Under the pieces are notes generated by a model. It made no database searches and had not been told where the DNA came from. It was given only the letters and a program-made list of their open reading frames with translations. 64,000 bases of DNA from Gottfriedia acidiceleris (GTDB lineage: Bacteria > Bacillota > Bacilli > Bacillales > Bacillaceae_G), in the NCBI RefSeq assembly GCF_002128425.1, contig NZ_NESS01000002.1, forward strand, positions 124,001-188,000, given 5' to 3'. The position numbers and the translations under genes are program-made. Below, one piece after another: positions 9,962 to 18,153 of the stretch. Position 1 is the stretch's first letter; every line of letters starts with the position of its first letter.

Positions 9962-10618
9962 ATGATTAAAGCTGTAATATTTGATTTTGATGGGTTAATT
10001 GTCGATACGGAATCTGTTTGGTTCGAAGCATATAAAGAAGTACTACATCGCTATGAAGTGGAGTTAACTCTTCAAAAGTTTTCAGAAGTTGTGGGAACAA
10101 GTGATGAAATTCTATTCGATTTTATTAATTCAAATTTAAAAGAACCAATCGAAAAAGAACTGATTGAACAAATGGCTAAAGAGCTCGTTGATGCGAAACT
10201 ACTTGAGCCGGCATTAAGAGATAGTGTAGAAGACTATTTAATTTCAGCTAAAAATGCAGGATTACAAATAGCTTTGGCTTCTAGCTCTTCAAGAGAATGG
10301 GTAGAAAGCTTCTTGAAAAAGCTAAATATTTATGAATACTTTTCAGTAATAAAGACGAAAGATGATGTAAAGAAAGTTAAACCTGATCCGGAGCTATATT
10401 TAAAAGCAATTGAAGAAATTGGAGTTCAAGTAACAGAGGCAATCGCATTTGAAGATTCGTTGAATGGATTAATCGCTGCAACAAAAGCAGGATTACATTG
10501 TGTAATTGTTCCTAATTCTGTTACATCACATTTAGCGTTTGAGAATCATAGTTTAAGATTATCATCTATGGCAGAAAAATCTTTAGAAGATGTAATTAAG
10601 CATATAACAAACAAATAA
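9962..10618 (+). CDS. HAD-superfamily hydrolase (beta-phosphoglucomutase-like, YhcW type)
   Basis: This 218-residue cytoplasmic phosphatase or phosphomutase of HAD subfamily I has motif I DFDGLIVDTES (nucleophile Asp8, acid/base Asp10), motif II in ALASSSS near 105, a conserved Lys in VKPDPELY near 140, and motif IV FEDSLNG. A helical cap lies between motifs I and II, as in PgmB and YhcW proteins. GGAGACATGGA precedes the ATG. The substrate is unknown; family members hydrolyse sugar phosphates and similar small molecules. Confidence 0.92.
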   Translation: MIKAVIFDFDGLIVDTESVWFEAYKEVLHRYEVELTLQKFSEVVGTSDEILFDFINSNLKEPIEKELIEQMAKELVDAKLLEPALRDSVEDYLISAKNAGLQIALASSSSREWVESFLKKLNIYEYFSVIKTKDDVKKVKPDPELYLKAIEEIGVQVTEAIAFEDSLNGLIAATKAGLHCVIVPNSVTSHLAFENHSLRLSSMAEKSLEDVIKHITNK

Positions 10619-10634
10619 AATAAATTTAAAAAGT

Positions 10635-10667
10635 AAAACCATTCCAAAAAAATTGGAATGGTTTTTT
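10635..10667. terminator. Bidirectional terminator
   Basis: AAAACCATTCCAA pairs perfectly with TTGGAATGGTTTT and ends in a T run. It separates the converging HAD and MFS genes. Confidence 0.92.
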
Positions 10668-10669
10668 AG

Positions 10670-12184
10670 TTAAATAGAATTTACTTCTTTTACTTCACTT
10701 GCTTCATCTTTCTTTATTAAAATTTCCTTTTTCAGACCCCAACAAATTAAAAATGTTAAAATGGCAAGTACGAAAGATACCCAATATAAATCCTGGAATG
10801 CATGAGTAAAGACTGTTTTTACTTTTTCAAGTAAGTTAGGATCAAGATTAGATGGAATCATCCCGTTTTGTACATTTTTTAATTGTAGTAATTGATCCAC
10901 GGTAAGACTTCCAGCTAGTGATTTCATCCCTGATGTAATTTTAGAAGCTAATAGAGAACCAAATAAACTAAAGCCAATCGTCATCCCAATGGATTGAAAT
11001 AACATTACGGCAGATTGAGCAATCCCTACATTTTCTTTTTCAACTGATTCTTGAACAATTAATGCATTGTTAAATAATGCACCAAATCCTAGTCCGAGAA
11101 TAATGAAATAAATAACGAATGTAATAATTGATGTGTGAGCCGTAATACCTGTAAGTAAATAGAAACCGATTATTGGTATAATAAATGAAACACCGTAAAT
11201 ATTTCGATAGGGGAATTTATTCATTACTCGACCAGCAACTACACTTGCACCCATTGCACCAACCATAATTGGTAAATTTAAATAGCCAGATTCAGTAGGT
11301 GTTAAACCGAGTACATTTTGCGAGAAGAATGGGAAAGATGAAAGTGACCCCATTATCGCAAGAACAAATACAAATACAAGAGCCGAAATGACAACAAAGT
11401 TTCTATTTTTAAATAAGTGCAATGGGATAATTGGTTCTTTTGCTTTTGACTCGACAAAAATAAATAATCCAAGTAAAATGGTTCCTAAAATTAGTAAACC
11501 AATCATTTGAGGATCACTCCATGCATATCCTTCTGTTTGATGAAGAACAGGAGTGAGCAGATAACTGATTAATGTGGTAACTAGTAAGATCCCACCAAAC
11601 CAGTCGATATGGATTTTTTTCTCTACTTTCGTTTCGTTTAATCCTAAAGCTAATAAAATTGCAGCTAAAACTCCAACTGGAATATTTACTAAGAAGATCC
11701 AGTGCCATGAAATATGCTGTACAAAATACCCCCCAATAAGCGGTCCAAGTAATTGAGGTATAAACATAACAGCTCCGAAAATACCTTGTAGCTTAGCACG
11801 TTGTTCAACTGGGAAACTATCTCCGAAAATGACCATCGCAAGTGGCATTAACCCTCCTGCACCAATCCCTTGAATCCCACGTCCAATTAAAAGGACTTCC
11901 ATAGATTGGGCAGTACCACTAATAATTGAGCCAGCCATAAATAATCCCATACTAAATAAATATATTTTTTTTCGACCGTATAAATCCGCAAGTTTGCCGA
12001 GTATCGCCATAAAAGAGGTCATCGAAAGCATGTAAACTCCACCAACCCAGCCGTATAATGCTAAACCTCCTAAATCCCTAATAATTGTTGGCATAGCTGT
12101 TGAAACGACTGTTTCATCAAGCTCCGAGAAGATGACTCCAATCATTAGTCCTATTAAAATAAGAGTCTTGTTATTTTCTTTCAT
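10670..12184 (-). CDS. DHA2-family MFS multidrug exporter (14 TM)
   Basis: At 504 residues with about 14 hydrophobic helices, this is a proton-driven drug:H+ antiporter of the EmrB/QacA (DHA2) group in the cytoplasmic membrane. The N-terminal LDETVVSTAMPTIIRDLGG is the DHA2 motif D1 (LDxTIVNVALP-like), the loop 2-3 motif A is GKLADLYGRKK, and motif C-like GPLIGGYF is present. The Bmr3-like proteins of Bacillus are similar. GGGAGGTCAAGG precedes the ATG. No regulator gene is adjacent, but a perfect 8-bp inverted repeat lies about 30 bases upstream. Confidence 0.94.
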   Translation of the reverse strand: MKENNKTLILIGLMIGVIFSELDETVVSTAMPTIIRDLGGLALYGWVGGVYMLSMTSFMAILGKLADLYGRKKIYLFSMGLFMAGSIISGTAQSMEVLLIGRGIQGIGAGGLMPLAMVIFGDSFPVEQRAKLQGIFGAVMFIPQLLGPLIGGYFVQHISWHWIFLVNIPVGVLAAILLALGLNETKVEKKIHIDWFGGILLVTTLISYLLTPVLHQTEGYAWSDPQMIGLLILGTILLGLFIFVESKAKEPIIPLHLFKNRNFVVISALVFVFVLAIMGSLSSFPFFSQNVLGLTPTESGYLNLPIMVGAMGASVVAGRVMNKFPYRNIYGVSFIIPIIGFYLLTGITAHTSIITFVIYFIILGLGFGALFNNALIVQESVEKENVGIAQSAVMLFQSIGMTIGFSLFGSLLASKITSGMKSLAGSLTVDQLLQLKNVQNGMIPSNLDPNLLEKVKTVFTHAFQDLYWVSFVLAILTFLICWGLKKEILIKKDEASEVKEVNSI

Positions 12185-12212
12185 CCTTGACCTCCCTATT
12201 ACATTTCAATAT

Positions 12213-12234
12213 TATTCAATTGATTCATTGAATA
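12213..12234. promoter_or_regulatory. Perfect inverted repeat upstream of the DHA2 exporter
   Basis: TATTCAAT at 12213-12220 and ATTGAATA at 12227-12234 are exact complements with a six-base spacer. Their place just before the exporter's ribosome site fits a repressor operator. The regulator is not encoded here. Confidence 0.4.
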
Positions 12235-12492
12235 CTTAAAAAAGAAGAACTTTTATAAAATTTAAAAACTATTGCGAATGAAGCTATTATAGTTAATTTA
12301 ATTCTGAACTAAGCAAAGAGATTATGTGTTTGGATAACGGAAATTCTTTTTGATTCTTTATGCCCACATTTAAAGATGAAATCTAAATATCAAGAAAATT
12401 AATCAATTATATCATTTTTGTTCTATTTAATTTATTCTTTACTTCGTTTAAAAATCCTTTAGTTAGTATCAATCTTCTTTGTGGTTGTTTAA

Positions 12493-12621
12493 ATACCAGG
12501 TGATGCATGGGAAACCTTAGAATATGGTCCACTTTTTTCTAAAAAAATAGAAAATGTTTATAAAATATTTGTAATTAATTATTTTAAGCGTTTGTTAGTA
12601 GAAGGTGAAAGTAGGTTCTGA
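12493..12621 (+). pseudogene. Possible gene remnant in the 12.2-12.8 kb intergenic region
   Basis: An open frame of 42 codons without a start (begins IPGDAWETLEYGPLF, ends at TGA 12619-12621) has a protein-like composition in an otherwise AT-rich gap. I do not recognise the parent. The rest of 12185-12840 holds the exporter's upstream palindrome and a repeat element, and I see no other gene. Confidence 0.25.
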
Positions 12622-12732
12622 TTACAAAATACCCTATTTCTTATTCAACTAGTTCATACGTTAGGTGGACAACGTTTGACTGCTTCTGCGGTCGTTTTTA
12701 TTGAACGAAATGGCAGTATAGTTGAACAATTT
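12587..12732. repeat. Dispersed palindromic repeat, copy B (extended)
   Basis: The palindromic core starts at CTTATTCAACTA (12640) and ends near TAGTTGAACAA (12719-12729). About 50 bases before the core (AGCGTTTGTTAGTAGAAGG and on) also match the sequence before copy F at 23.92 kb, so the repeat unit is longer than the palindrome. Confidence 0.6.
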
Positions 12733-12840
12733 AATAATATCCTGGATCATTTTATAAAAACTTTTTGGAAATTCTACTTCAACTTGTAAACGAATATCAT
12801 TCTAATGAGACATATTCTAGAGCAAGAAGAGGTGATAGTT

Positions 12841-14304
12841 TTGATTCAAAAACTACTGCTATCAATGGATCAAATGATTTCCATCATTCAAAATGGATTA
12901 CAAAAAACGAACTCTCCAAAACATGTAACCATTATAGGTGCAGGAATTTCTGGTTTAGTTGCTGCTTCACTTTTAAAAGAAGCTGGACATCAGGTTATTA
13001 TTATTGAAGCAAATAACAGAATAGGGGGGAGAATTTACACAAAAAGGGAACCTTTTATTAATAATCAATATATAGACCTTGGTGCAATGCGTATACCTTC
13101 TTTTCATTATTTAGTTATGGAATATATAAAAAAATTCAATTTACAAGTAAATGAATTTATTAATAGTACTCCTAATGATTTGATTTTCATCAATAATGTA
13201 TTAACAAACCAAAAAAATTATGAAGCAAATCCAGACCAATTAAACTTTAAACTAACATCAAGTGAACAAGGAAAAACTGCAACAGAATTACTCTTATTAG
13301 CTATTGGCCCAGTTATTGATTTTATTAACCAAGATCCTGAGAAGAATTGGGATATCGTTATTAAATTATATGATCATTATTCAATGGCAAACTTTTTAAA
13401 ATATAACCCGGTTGGTGTATCACTATCAACTGAAGCTGTTAACCTAGTTGAAACATTTGTTGGATTAGAAGGATTTTCTGAACTTGCATTTACTGCAATA
13501 TTAAGAGAAGTTTTAGTACTCCTAACAAAGGATCTAAAACTTTATGAAATTACAGGAGGGACAGATCATCTTATTAATGGATTTTTACCACAGCTTAAAG
13601 ACGACATCGTTTCTAATCAAAGAGTAAAAAAAATTATACAACAAGAATCAAGTGTAACAATCTATACAGAAAATCAAATACTTAATACTGAGCATCAATT
13701 GTCTAGCGATTTTGTTATTTCAACAATTCCTTTTTCATTATTGAATTTTGTAGATTTACTTCCGTTTGAGTCTATTTCATATGAAAAGAGAAAAGTTATT
13801 AGAAAAATACATTATGCTAATTCTACTAAAATAGGTCTTCAATTTAAAACGAGATTTTGGGAAAAATATGGATTATATGGTGGGAAAATAACGACTGATT
13901 TACCAATCAAGTTTTCATATTTTCCTAGTCATGGTCAAGGGTCGTCGGTCAGTACGGGGATTATGTTAGCTAGTTACACATGGGAAGATGATTCTAGTAT
14001 CTGGGATAATATGACACAACATGAACGGATAAAAATTGCTTTGAATGATCTATCGTATATATTTGGAAATGAAGTGTTTTCGGAGTTTTTAATAGGATAT
14101 TCTCATAATTGGTCTGATTTTCCTTATTATGGTGGAGCTTTTGTCATGTTTAAACCCGACCAGGTAAAAGAATTAGGTCAATATATTAGTACTCCAGAAG
14201 GGAGAATTCATTTCGCAGGATCTCACTCGTCTACTACACCAGGTTGGATGCAAGGGGCGATTGAGGCTGGAATTAGAACAGCTTATGAAGTTAATAGTAG
14301 ATAA
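12841..14304 (+). CDS. Flavin-containing amine / L-amino acid oxidase (YobN-like)
   Basis: A 487-residue FAD enzyme. The dinucleotide-binding site VTIIGAGISGLVAASLL is followed by the ADP-ribose Glu/GG motif of monoamine oxidases (IIEANNRIGGRI), and the C-terminal FAD contact reads HFAGSHSSTTPGWMQGAIEAG. It should oxidatively deaminate an amine or L-amino acid, releasing ammonia and peroxide. I place the start at TTG 12841, because GAGGTG lies seven bases upstream and the protein then begins with the usual short helix before the Rossmann fold; an in-frame ATG at 12805 has no ribosome site. Copy C of the repeat, which contains a terminator-like hairpin, follows the stop. Confidence 0.93.
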   Translation: MIQKLLLSMDQMISIIQNGLQKTNSPKHVTIIGAGISGLVAASLLKEAGHQVIIIEANNRIGGRIYTKREPFINNQYIDLGAMRIPSFHYLVMEYIKKFNLQVNEFINSTPNDLIFINNVLTNQKNYEANPDQLNFKLTSSEQGKTATELLLLAIGPVIDFINQDPEKNWDIVIKLYDHYSMANFLKYNPVGVSLSTEAVNLVETFVGLEGFSELAFTAILREVLVLLTKDLKLYEITGGTDHLINGFLPQLKDDIVSNQRVKKIIQQESSVTIYTENQILNTEHQLSSDFVISTIPFSLLNFVDLLPFESISYEKRKVIRKIHYANSTKIGLQFKTRFWEKYGLYGGKITTDLPIKFSYFPSHGQGSSVSTGIMLASYTWEDDSSIWDNMTQHERIKIALNDLSYIFGNEVFSEFLIGYSHNWSDFPYYGGAFVMFKPDQVKELGQYISTPEGRIHFAGSHSSTTPGWMQGAIEAGIRTAYEVNSR

Positions 14305-14323
14305 ATTAAATATTATGGATTTC

Positions 14324-14414
14324 CTTATTCAACTAAACGCATTCGTTAGTTGAAAATCAAAAGCTACTTAATTGTAGCTTTTTTAATGAACTAAATGGAA
14401 GTAAGTTGAATAAG
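14324..14414. repeat. Dispersed palindromic repeat, copy C with terminator-like core
   Basis: Begins CTTATTCAACTAAACGCATT (14324) and ends AAGTTGAATAAG (14403-14414). An inner hairpin CGTTAGTTG mirrors the left end. AAGCTAC/GTAGCTT followed by six Ts in the centre would work as a terminator for the amine oxidase gene. Confidence 0.72.
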
Positions 14415-14542
14415 AATTCAAACTCATAGAAGGAACTGATAGTAATTTATTGAATTATTATAAAATAAATATTGGAGAAATTTGCCATATTTTCTTGGTT
14501 TTCCATAAAAATTATATGAGTTTTTTAGAAAGGGAGATTTAG

Positions 14543-14872
14543 TTGAAAAAGCTTATTTTTGCAATTATTACACTAGGAGTATTGTTTGGTCTTACGTGGT
14601 TTGTTTCTGATTTAATGCACGCTAAAATGATTGATTTTGCATTTTTTGTAGGATTAGTAGTAACGATAATCATCCGATTTTTCACAAGTAGTGGCGGATA
14701 TGCATCCAATAGCGTAAATTTAAGCACTCAAACTCAGACGGGGATGAAAGTAACGGGAGAGAATGCTAATCCTTTTACAGTGACTCAAAAATCATTTTCT
14801 TTTCTAGTGTCTTTAACATTTACAATAGTATCTTTGTTAATAACGTTAGCTTATTATTGGAAGGAATTTTAA
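14543..14872 (+). CDS. Small three-helix membrane protein
   Basis: A 109-residue protein with hydrophobic helices at about 3-24, 29-47 and 84-106, and a polar Ser/Thr/Asn-rich stretch between the second and third. The TTG start at 14543 has AAAGGGAG seven bases before it. I do not recognise a family. It is the first gene of a run that continues with a lipoprotein and two permeases (gaps of 31 and 2 bases, then an overlap), so it is probably part of the same membrane system. Confidence 0.75.
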   Translation: MKKLIFAIITLGVLFGLTWFVSDLMHAKMIDFAFFVGLVVTIIIRFFTSSGGYASNSVNLSTQTQTGMKVTGENANPFTVTQKSFSFLVSLTFTIVSLLITLAYYWKEF

Positions 14873-14903
14873 ATATAGAAAATAGATAAAGGGGATCTTT
14901 AGA

Positions 14904-15389
14904 ATGAAAAAGGGGATTGTTTTATTAATTGTTTTAATTGGTTTAATAAGCACTTTAATAGGGTGTTCGATTAAAAGACCATCACAAAAAATCGAACTAA
15001 ATGCAAATGGACTATACAATAATTCGAATATCCGTGTAAGTGGGAACACGAACCTACCAAAAGGAAGTATCTTGGTATTACAAATTAGTGAGATCGGTAA
15101 AAACGATTTAACTTATGATAAGAAGATCAAAGTGGAAGAAAAAGGTTACTTCAGCTGGCAGAATACAGATTTAGATACTTCTAAAGATTATAATGTCAAC
15201 CTACTGTTTGATCCAAGTAAGCAATCCGGTGAAATTCAAAAAAAATATGGTGAAAAAGGAGAATACATAAAAGATGGGGAGTACTCCGGTCTAATCAAAT
15301 CGAAAAAAGGTGTCCAAATTGTAAAAATATCAGGAACTATTGAAGGGAATAAAAAGGGTGATTTTTTTTACTTGCAGGGTCCTAAATAA
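14904..15389 (+). CDS. Small secreted lipoprotein
   Basis: The 161-residue precursor has a lipoprotein signal: MKK, a hydrophobic core, then the lipobox LIGC with the acylated Cys at 21. The mature part is short, basic and beta-rich (SGNTNLPKGSILVLQI, then later DGEYSGLIKSKKGVQI), and is too small for a peptide-binding protein of the Opp type. It sits two bases before an Opp-like permease gene, so it may be an accessory subunit at the outer face of that transporter. An AAGGGGAT site precedes the ATG. Confidence 0.85.
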   Translation: MKKGIVLLIVLIGLISTLIGCSIKRPSQKIELNANGLYNNSNIRVSGNTNLPKGSILVLQISEIGKNDLTYDKKIKVEEKGYFSWQNTDLDTSKDYNVNLLFDPSKQSGEIQKKYGEKGEYIKDGEYSGLIKSKKGVQIVKISGTIEGNKKGDFFYLQGPK

Positions 15390-15391
15390 AA

Positions 15392-16315
15392 ATGGAGGAG
15401 ACTCAAGTAGTTAATTCTTGGGTCGTTTTTAATATGAAAATCATTGGTTATATGTTTGAAAAACTTTTTCAATTTCTGCTAACGATCGTCATGATTGCCT
15501 TAATTCTTGCTTTTTCAGTTTCTTTACAAGGACCAAGAGAGGATTTGTTTTATACGTTTTGGGATCAGATTCAACTCTATCTGGGTAGTTTAGTATTTAT
15601 AAACGATATCTCAATTCAAGTTACCAAAACAAGTTATGATCTCTTAATCAACGTAATGGAAAATCCATATGTTTACTCATTAATAGTATTAGGAACTTCA
15701 TTTATAGCGTCTTTAGTGGTAGCAATTACTCTGTCGTTTTGTTCTTTTTTATTACCAATAAAACTCCGGAAATTTGTTCAAGAATGTCTATATTTTCTAC
15801 AAAGCATTCCAGATGTCATGTTTATTTTCGCGACTCAATTAATATTCATTGGAATTTATCATAAAACGGGTGTGATGATTCTTGATCCAATTGCTGGATT
15901 TGATAATGTCTATATTTTACCAATTTTGGTCGTTTCGATCCTCCCTGGCATGATGTTGTCTCAAATGACATTACTTGCGATAGAAGAGGAAAGTCAAAAA
16001 ACATATGTCGAATACGCAATTTCAAAAGGATTAACAAAGAAATGGATACTATTTAAACATATCTTTCGAAACGTGTTAGTAACAGTTTTCTCAAATATTC
16101 AATATTTGTTTTGGTTTTTACTTTCGAACCTGCTTGTACTCGAGTATTTGTTCAATATGAATGGATATTTTAAATTGCTATATTCCCTAATCGATCACCA
16201 TAACCCAGAAGCATTTTTTGTCTGTTTAGTTTTTTTATTTATACCATTCTACTTATTCGACGTGGTATCTAAATTATTCATTTTAAAATTAACGGGTAAG
16301 GAGCAGATAATTTGA
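15392..16315 (+). CDS. ABC transporter permease, OppB-like
   Basis: The 307-residue membrane protein has a BPD_transp_1 core: one N-terminal helix, an extracytoplasmic stretch, then about five helices. The cytoplasmic coupling loop reads YVEYAISKGLTKKWILFKH, the EAA loop that docks an ATPase. The start at 15392 lies two bases after the lipoprotein stop and has only a weak ribosome site. A GGAGGAG lies inside the first codons, so an ATG at 15434 is possible, though 34 bases away. The frame overlaps the next permease by 4 bases. No ATPase or full-size binding protein gene is nearby. Confidence 0.88.
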   Translation: MEETQVVNSWVVFNMKIIGYMFEKLFQFLLTIVMIALILAFSVSLQGPREDLFYTFWDQIQLYLGSLVFINDISIQVTKTSYDLLINVMENPYVYSLIVLGTSFIASLVVAITLSFCSFLLPIKLRKFVQECLYFLQSIPDVMFIFATQLIFIGIYHKTGVMILDPIAGFDNVYILPILVVSILPGMMLSQMTLLAIEEESQKTYVEYAISKGLTKKWILFKHIFRNVLVTVFSNIQYLFWFLLSNLLVLEYLFNMNGYFKLLYSLIDHHNPEAFFVCLVFLFIPFYLFDVVSKLFILKLTGKEQII

Positions 16316-17304
16316 AGAAGTATCTAAAGAGTAGTTCCTTTCTAATCGGCTCACTATTTATTGTAGGATTATTAATTGTCAGTTTCATATATTCGTTTTA
16401 TCTGAAAAAATTGATTCAACCTCCACCTACTTTTTTTTATAACGAGGAAGGTAGAGTGGTTGATACTTTCCCATTTCCTCCAAGTTTACGGTTTTTATTT
16501 GGTGTAGATCGGCACGGGAGAGATGTTTTTTGGTCTGTAATCGACGGTGCGAAATATACGATACTATTTGCGATCATTATTGGTTGCTTTCGTGTATTTT
16601 TTGGTATGCTTTTTGGCGTGATCTACGGGGTCTATTTACAAAAGTTCCGATTTCTTTTTCAAGCGTTCGAACGCGCTTTCCGATTTGTTCCGGCTGTCTT
16701 TCTAGTATTCATGTTTTTTAATGTGAATTTTTTCAGTCAAACTAGCAGTAGATTGACGTTGTTAATTTCACAAATAATGGTATTAACAATTGTTGCGTTA
16801 CCACCTATAACAAGTGTGATTGGAAATGAAGTGAATTTCTATCAAAAAAATGAGTTTATCACTTCAACTAGGATAATAGGAGGTAGTAAATTTTGGGTGA
16901 TTCGTAAGCATATCATTCCTTTTTTACGTTCTAGATTGCTTCTTATGTTTGTCCAACAAATTATACAAGTGCTGCTATTAATGGTTCACTTAGGTGTTTT
17001 TAAAATGGTAATTGGGGACAGTCAAATTGTAAACACAGGTGAAAGGGACGTTACTGTTTCATTATCAAATGAATGGTCTGGATTGATTGGCTTATCGTAC
17101 GCTGAATTAATGTTGGATAAATGGATCGTAATTGGGCCGAGTATTGGATTCGTATTAACTATCCTATCCTTTACCTTGATTAAAAAAGGAATTGAAAATC
17201 CAACAGTTGAAAATAAGGAGAAAAAGTTGTTACGTAGACGTTCGTCAAGGAAAGCGAAACATGAGATAATGATGGATTTTTCATTTGTCAACGAAGAGAG
17301 ATAA
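16312..17304 (+). CDS. ABC transporter permease, OppC-like
   Basis: A 330-residue partner of the previous permease, with the N-terminal helix, the long loop with FLFGVDRHGRDVFWSVIDG that is typical of OppC/DppC, and an EAA loop FITSTRIIGGSKFWVIRKH. The TTG start overlaps the upstream stop (TTGA), which indicates translational coupling, with GGTAAGGAG in front. A basic C-terminal tail (LLRRRSSRKAKH) is cytoplasmic. Together the two should form the channel of a peptide- or nickel-type importer, but the ATPases would have to come from elsewhere in the genome. Confidence 0.88.
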   Translation: MKKYLKSSSFLIGSLFIVGLLIVSFIYSFYLKKLIQPPPTFFYNEEGRVVDTFPFPPSLRFLFGVDRHGRDVFWSVIDGAKYTILFAIIIGCFRVFFGMLFGVIYGVYLQKFRFLFQAFERAFRFVPAVFLVFMFFNVNFFSQTSSRLTLLISQIMVLTIVALPPITSVIGNEVNFYQKNEFITSTRIIGGSKFWVIRKHIIPFLRSRLLLMFVQQIIQVLLLMVHLGVFKMVIGDSQIVNTGERDVTVSLSNEWSGLIGLSYAELMLDKWIVIGPSIGFVLTILSFTLIKKGIENPTVENKEKKLLRRRSSRKAKHEIMMDFSFVNEER

Positions 17305-17355
17305 AATCTTTAATCTATTCATAATCTGCTTTTTATAACCAACTTGTTGGATTTT

Positions 17356-17450
17356 CTTTATTGAACTAAGGCATACATTAATTGAAGATCAACGAGGTGT
17401 ATCGGCAGCTTGCTTTTTCGTATTCAAGCAAATGGCAGTTTAGGCATAAG
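17356..17450. repeat. Dispersed palindromic repeat, copy D (diverged)
   Basis: Starts CTTTATTGAACTAAGGCA and ends near GGCAGTTTAGGCATAAG. The inner part (TATTCAAGCAAATGGCAGTTT) matches copies B and C (AACGAAATGGCAGT and AACTAAATGGAAGT). It is more degenerate than copies C and E. Confidence 0.5.
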
Positions 17451-17524
17451 GATAAAGGTGATTTTTAGAAAAATGTCGAAATCTATAATTATAGAATAAA
17501 GGTATTTATCGTGGAGGAAATAAC

Positions 17525-17947
17525 ATGAAACAAGAATTAAAAAGTAAAATTGATATAAATGTTCGTCCTTATGTTGATGGTGACTTTTCTAAGATTCATA
17601 ATTTGAACGTACAGGAAAAATGGAATAATCTAGTTGAAAAAAGTGAGGATACTCAAAAAGCTTGGGAGAATTCAAATGTTAAATATGTAGCGTGTTTTAA
17701 CGAATCAATCATTGGATATATCCGAGGATTAACAGATGGTAATATCACTCTATTTGTATCAGAATTATTAATAGATGAAAATTATCGTGGGTTAGGAATA
17801 GGGACAAAATTGTTAAAACATGTTCATCAAATATATCCTAAAACTCGAATTGACCTTTTAGCGACAAGTTCATCTCATACCTACTATGAGACAAATAAGT
17901 TTAGAAGTTTTTATGGATTTAGAAAGACAATCTTAGAGTGGGATTAA
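17525..17947 (+). CDS. GNAT N-acetyltransferase
   Basis: A 140-residue protein with one GNAT fold: N-terminal IDINVRPYVDGDF, central ESIIGYIRG strand, VSELLIDENYRGLGIGTKLL as the acetyl-CoA motif A (R/Q-x-x-G-x-G form RGLGIG), and YYETNKFRSFYGF at the end. The substrate is unknown. A GTGGAGGAAA site precedes the ATG. It lies between repeat copies D and E. Confidence 0.88.
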   Translation: MKQELKSKIDINVRPYVDGDFSKIHNLNVQEKWNNLVEKSEDTQKAWENSNVKYVACFNESIIGYIRGLTDGNITLFVSELLIDENYRGLGIGTKLLKHVHQIYPKTRIDLLATSSSHTYYETNKFRSFYGFRKTILEWD

Positions 17948-17948
17948 C

Positions 17949-18020
17949 AAATTGAACTAACGCAGTCGTTAGTTCAATTTGAAGTCTCAAAGGCTAGCGA
18001 TACATTGCTAGTCTTTTTTT
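17949..18020. repeat. Dispersed palindromic repeat, copy E, with terminator
   Basis: A perfect 14-bp hairpin, AAATTGAACTAACG / CGTTAGTTCAATTT with loop CAGT (17949-17980), is followed by GGCTAGC / GCTAGTC and eight Ts (17992-18020). The second hairpin should terminate the GNAT gene. The far right arm seen in other copies is missing or degraded. Confidence 0.72.
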
Positions 18021-18153
18021 CATTCAATTCTGTTGTTAGATCAGCCTAAAATGGATGAAATTATTTTTTATATAAATTCGAAAAAAATAGAAGGTTTTGT
18101 TCTATTTTTATAGAATCATTAATTCCATAACATTTTTTTATGGAGGAAAGATT

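Noticed and set aside
12765-13007. 80-codon frame overlapping the amine oxidase start
   Set aside because: It overlaps the FAD-binding motif region in another frame and its composition (Asn/Cys/Arg mix) is not protein-like.
18097-18153. Upstream start for the ArsR-type regulator
   Set aside because: The extra 19 residues are aromatic-rich sequence translated from a T-rich promoter region, and TGGAGGAAAG sits correctly before the ATG at 18154.
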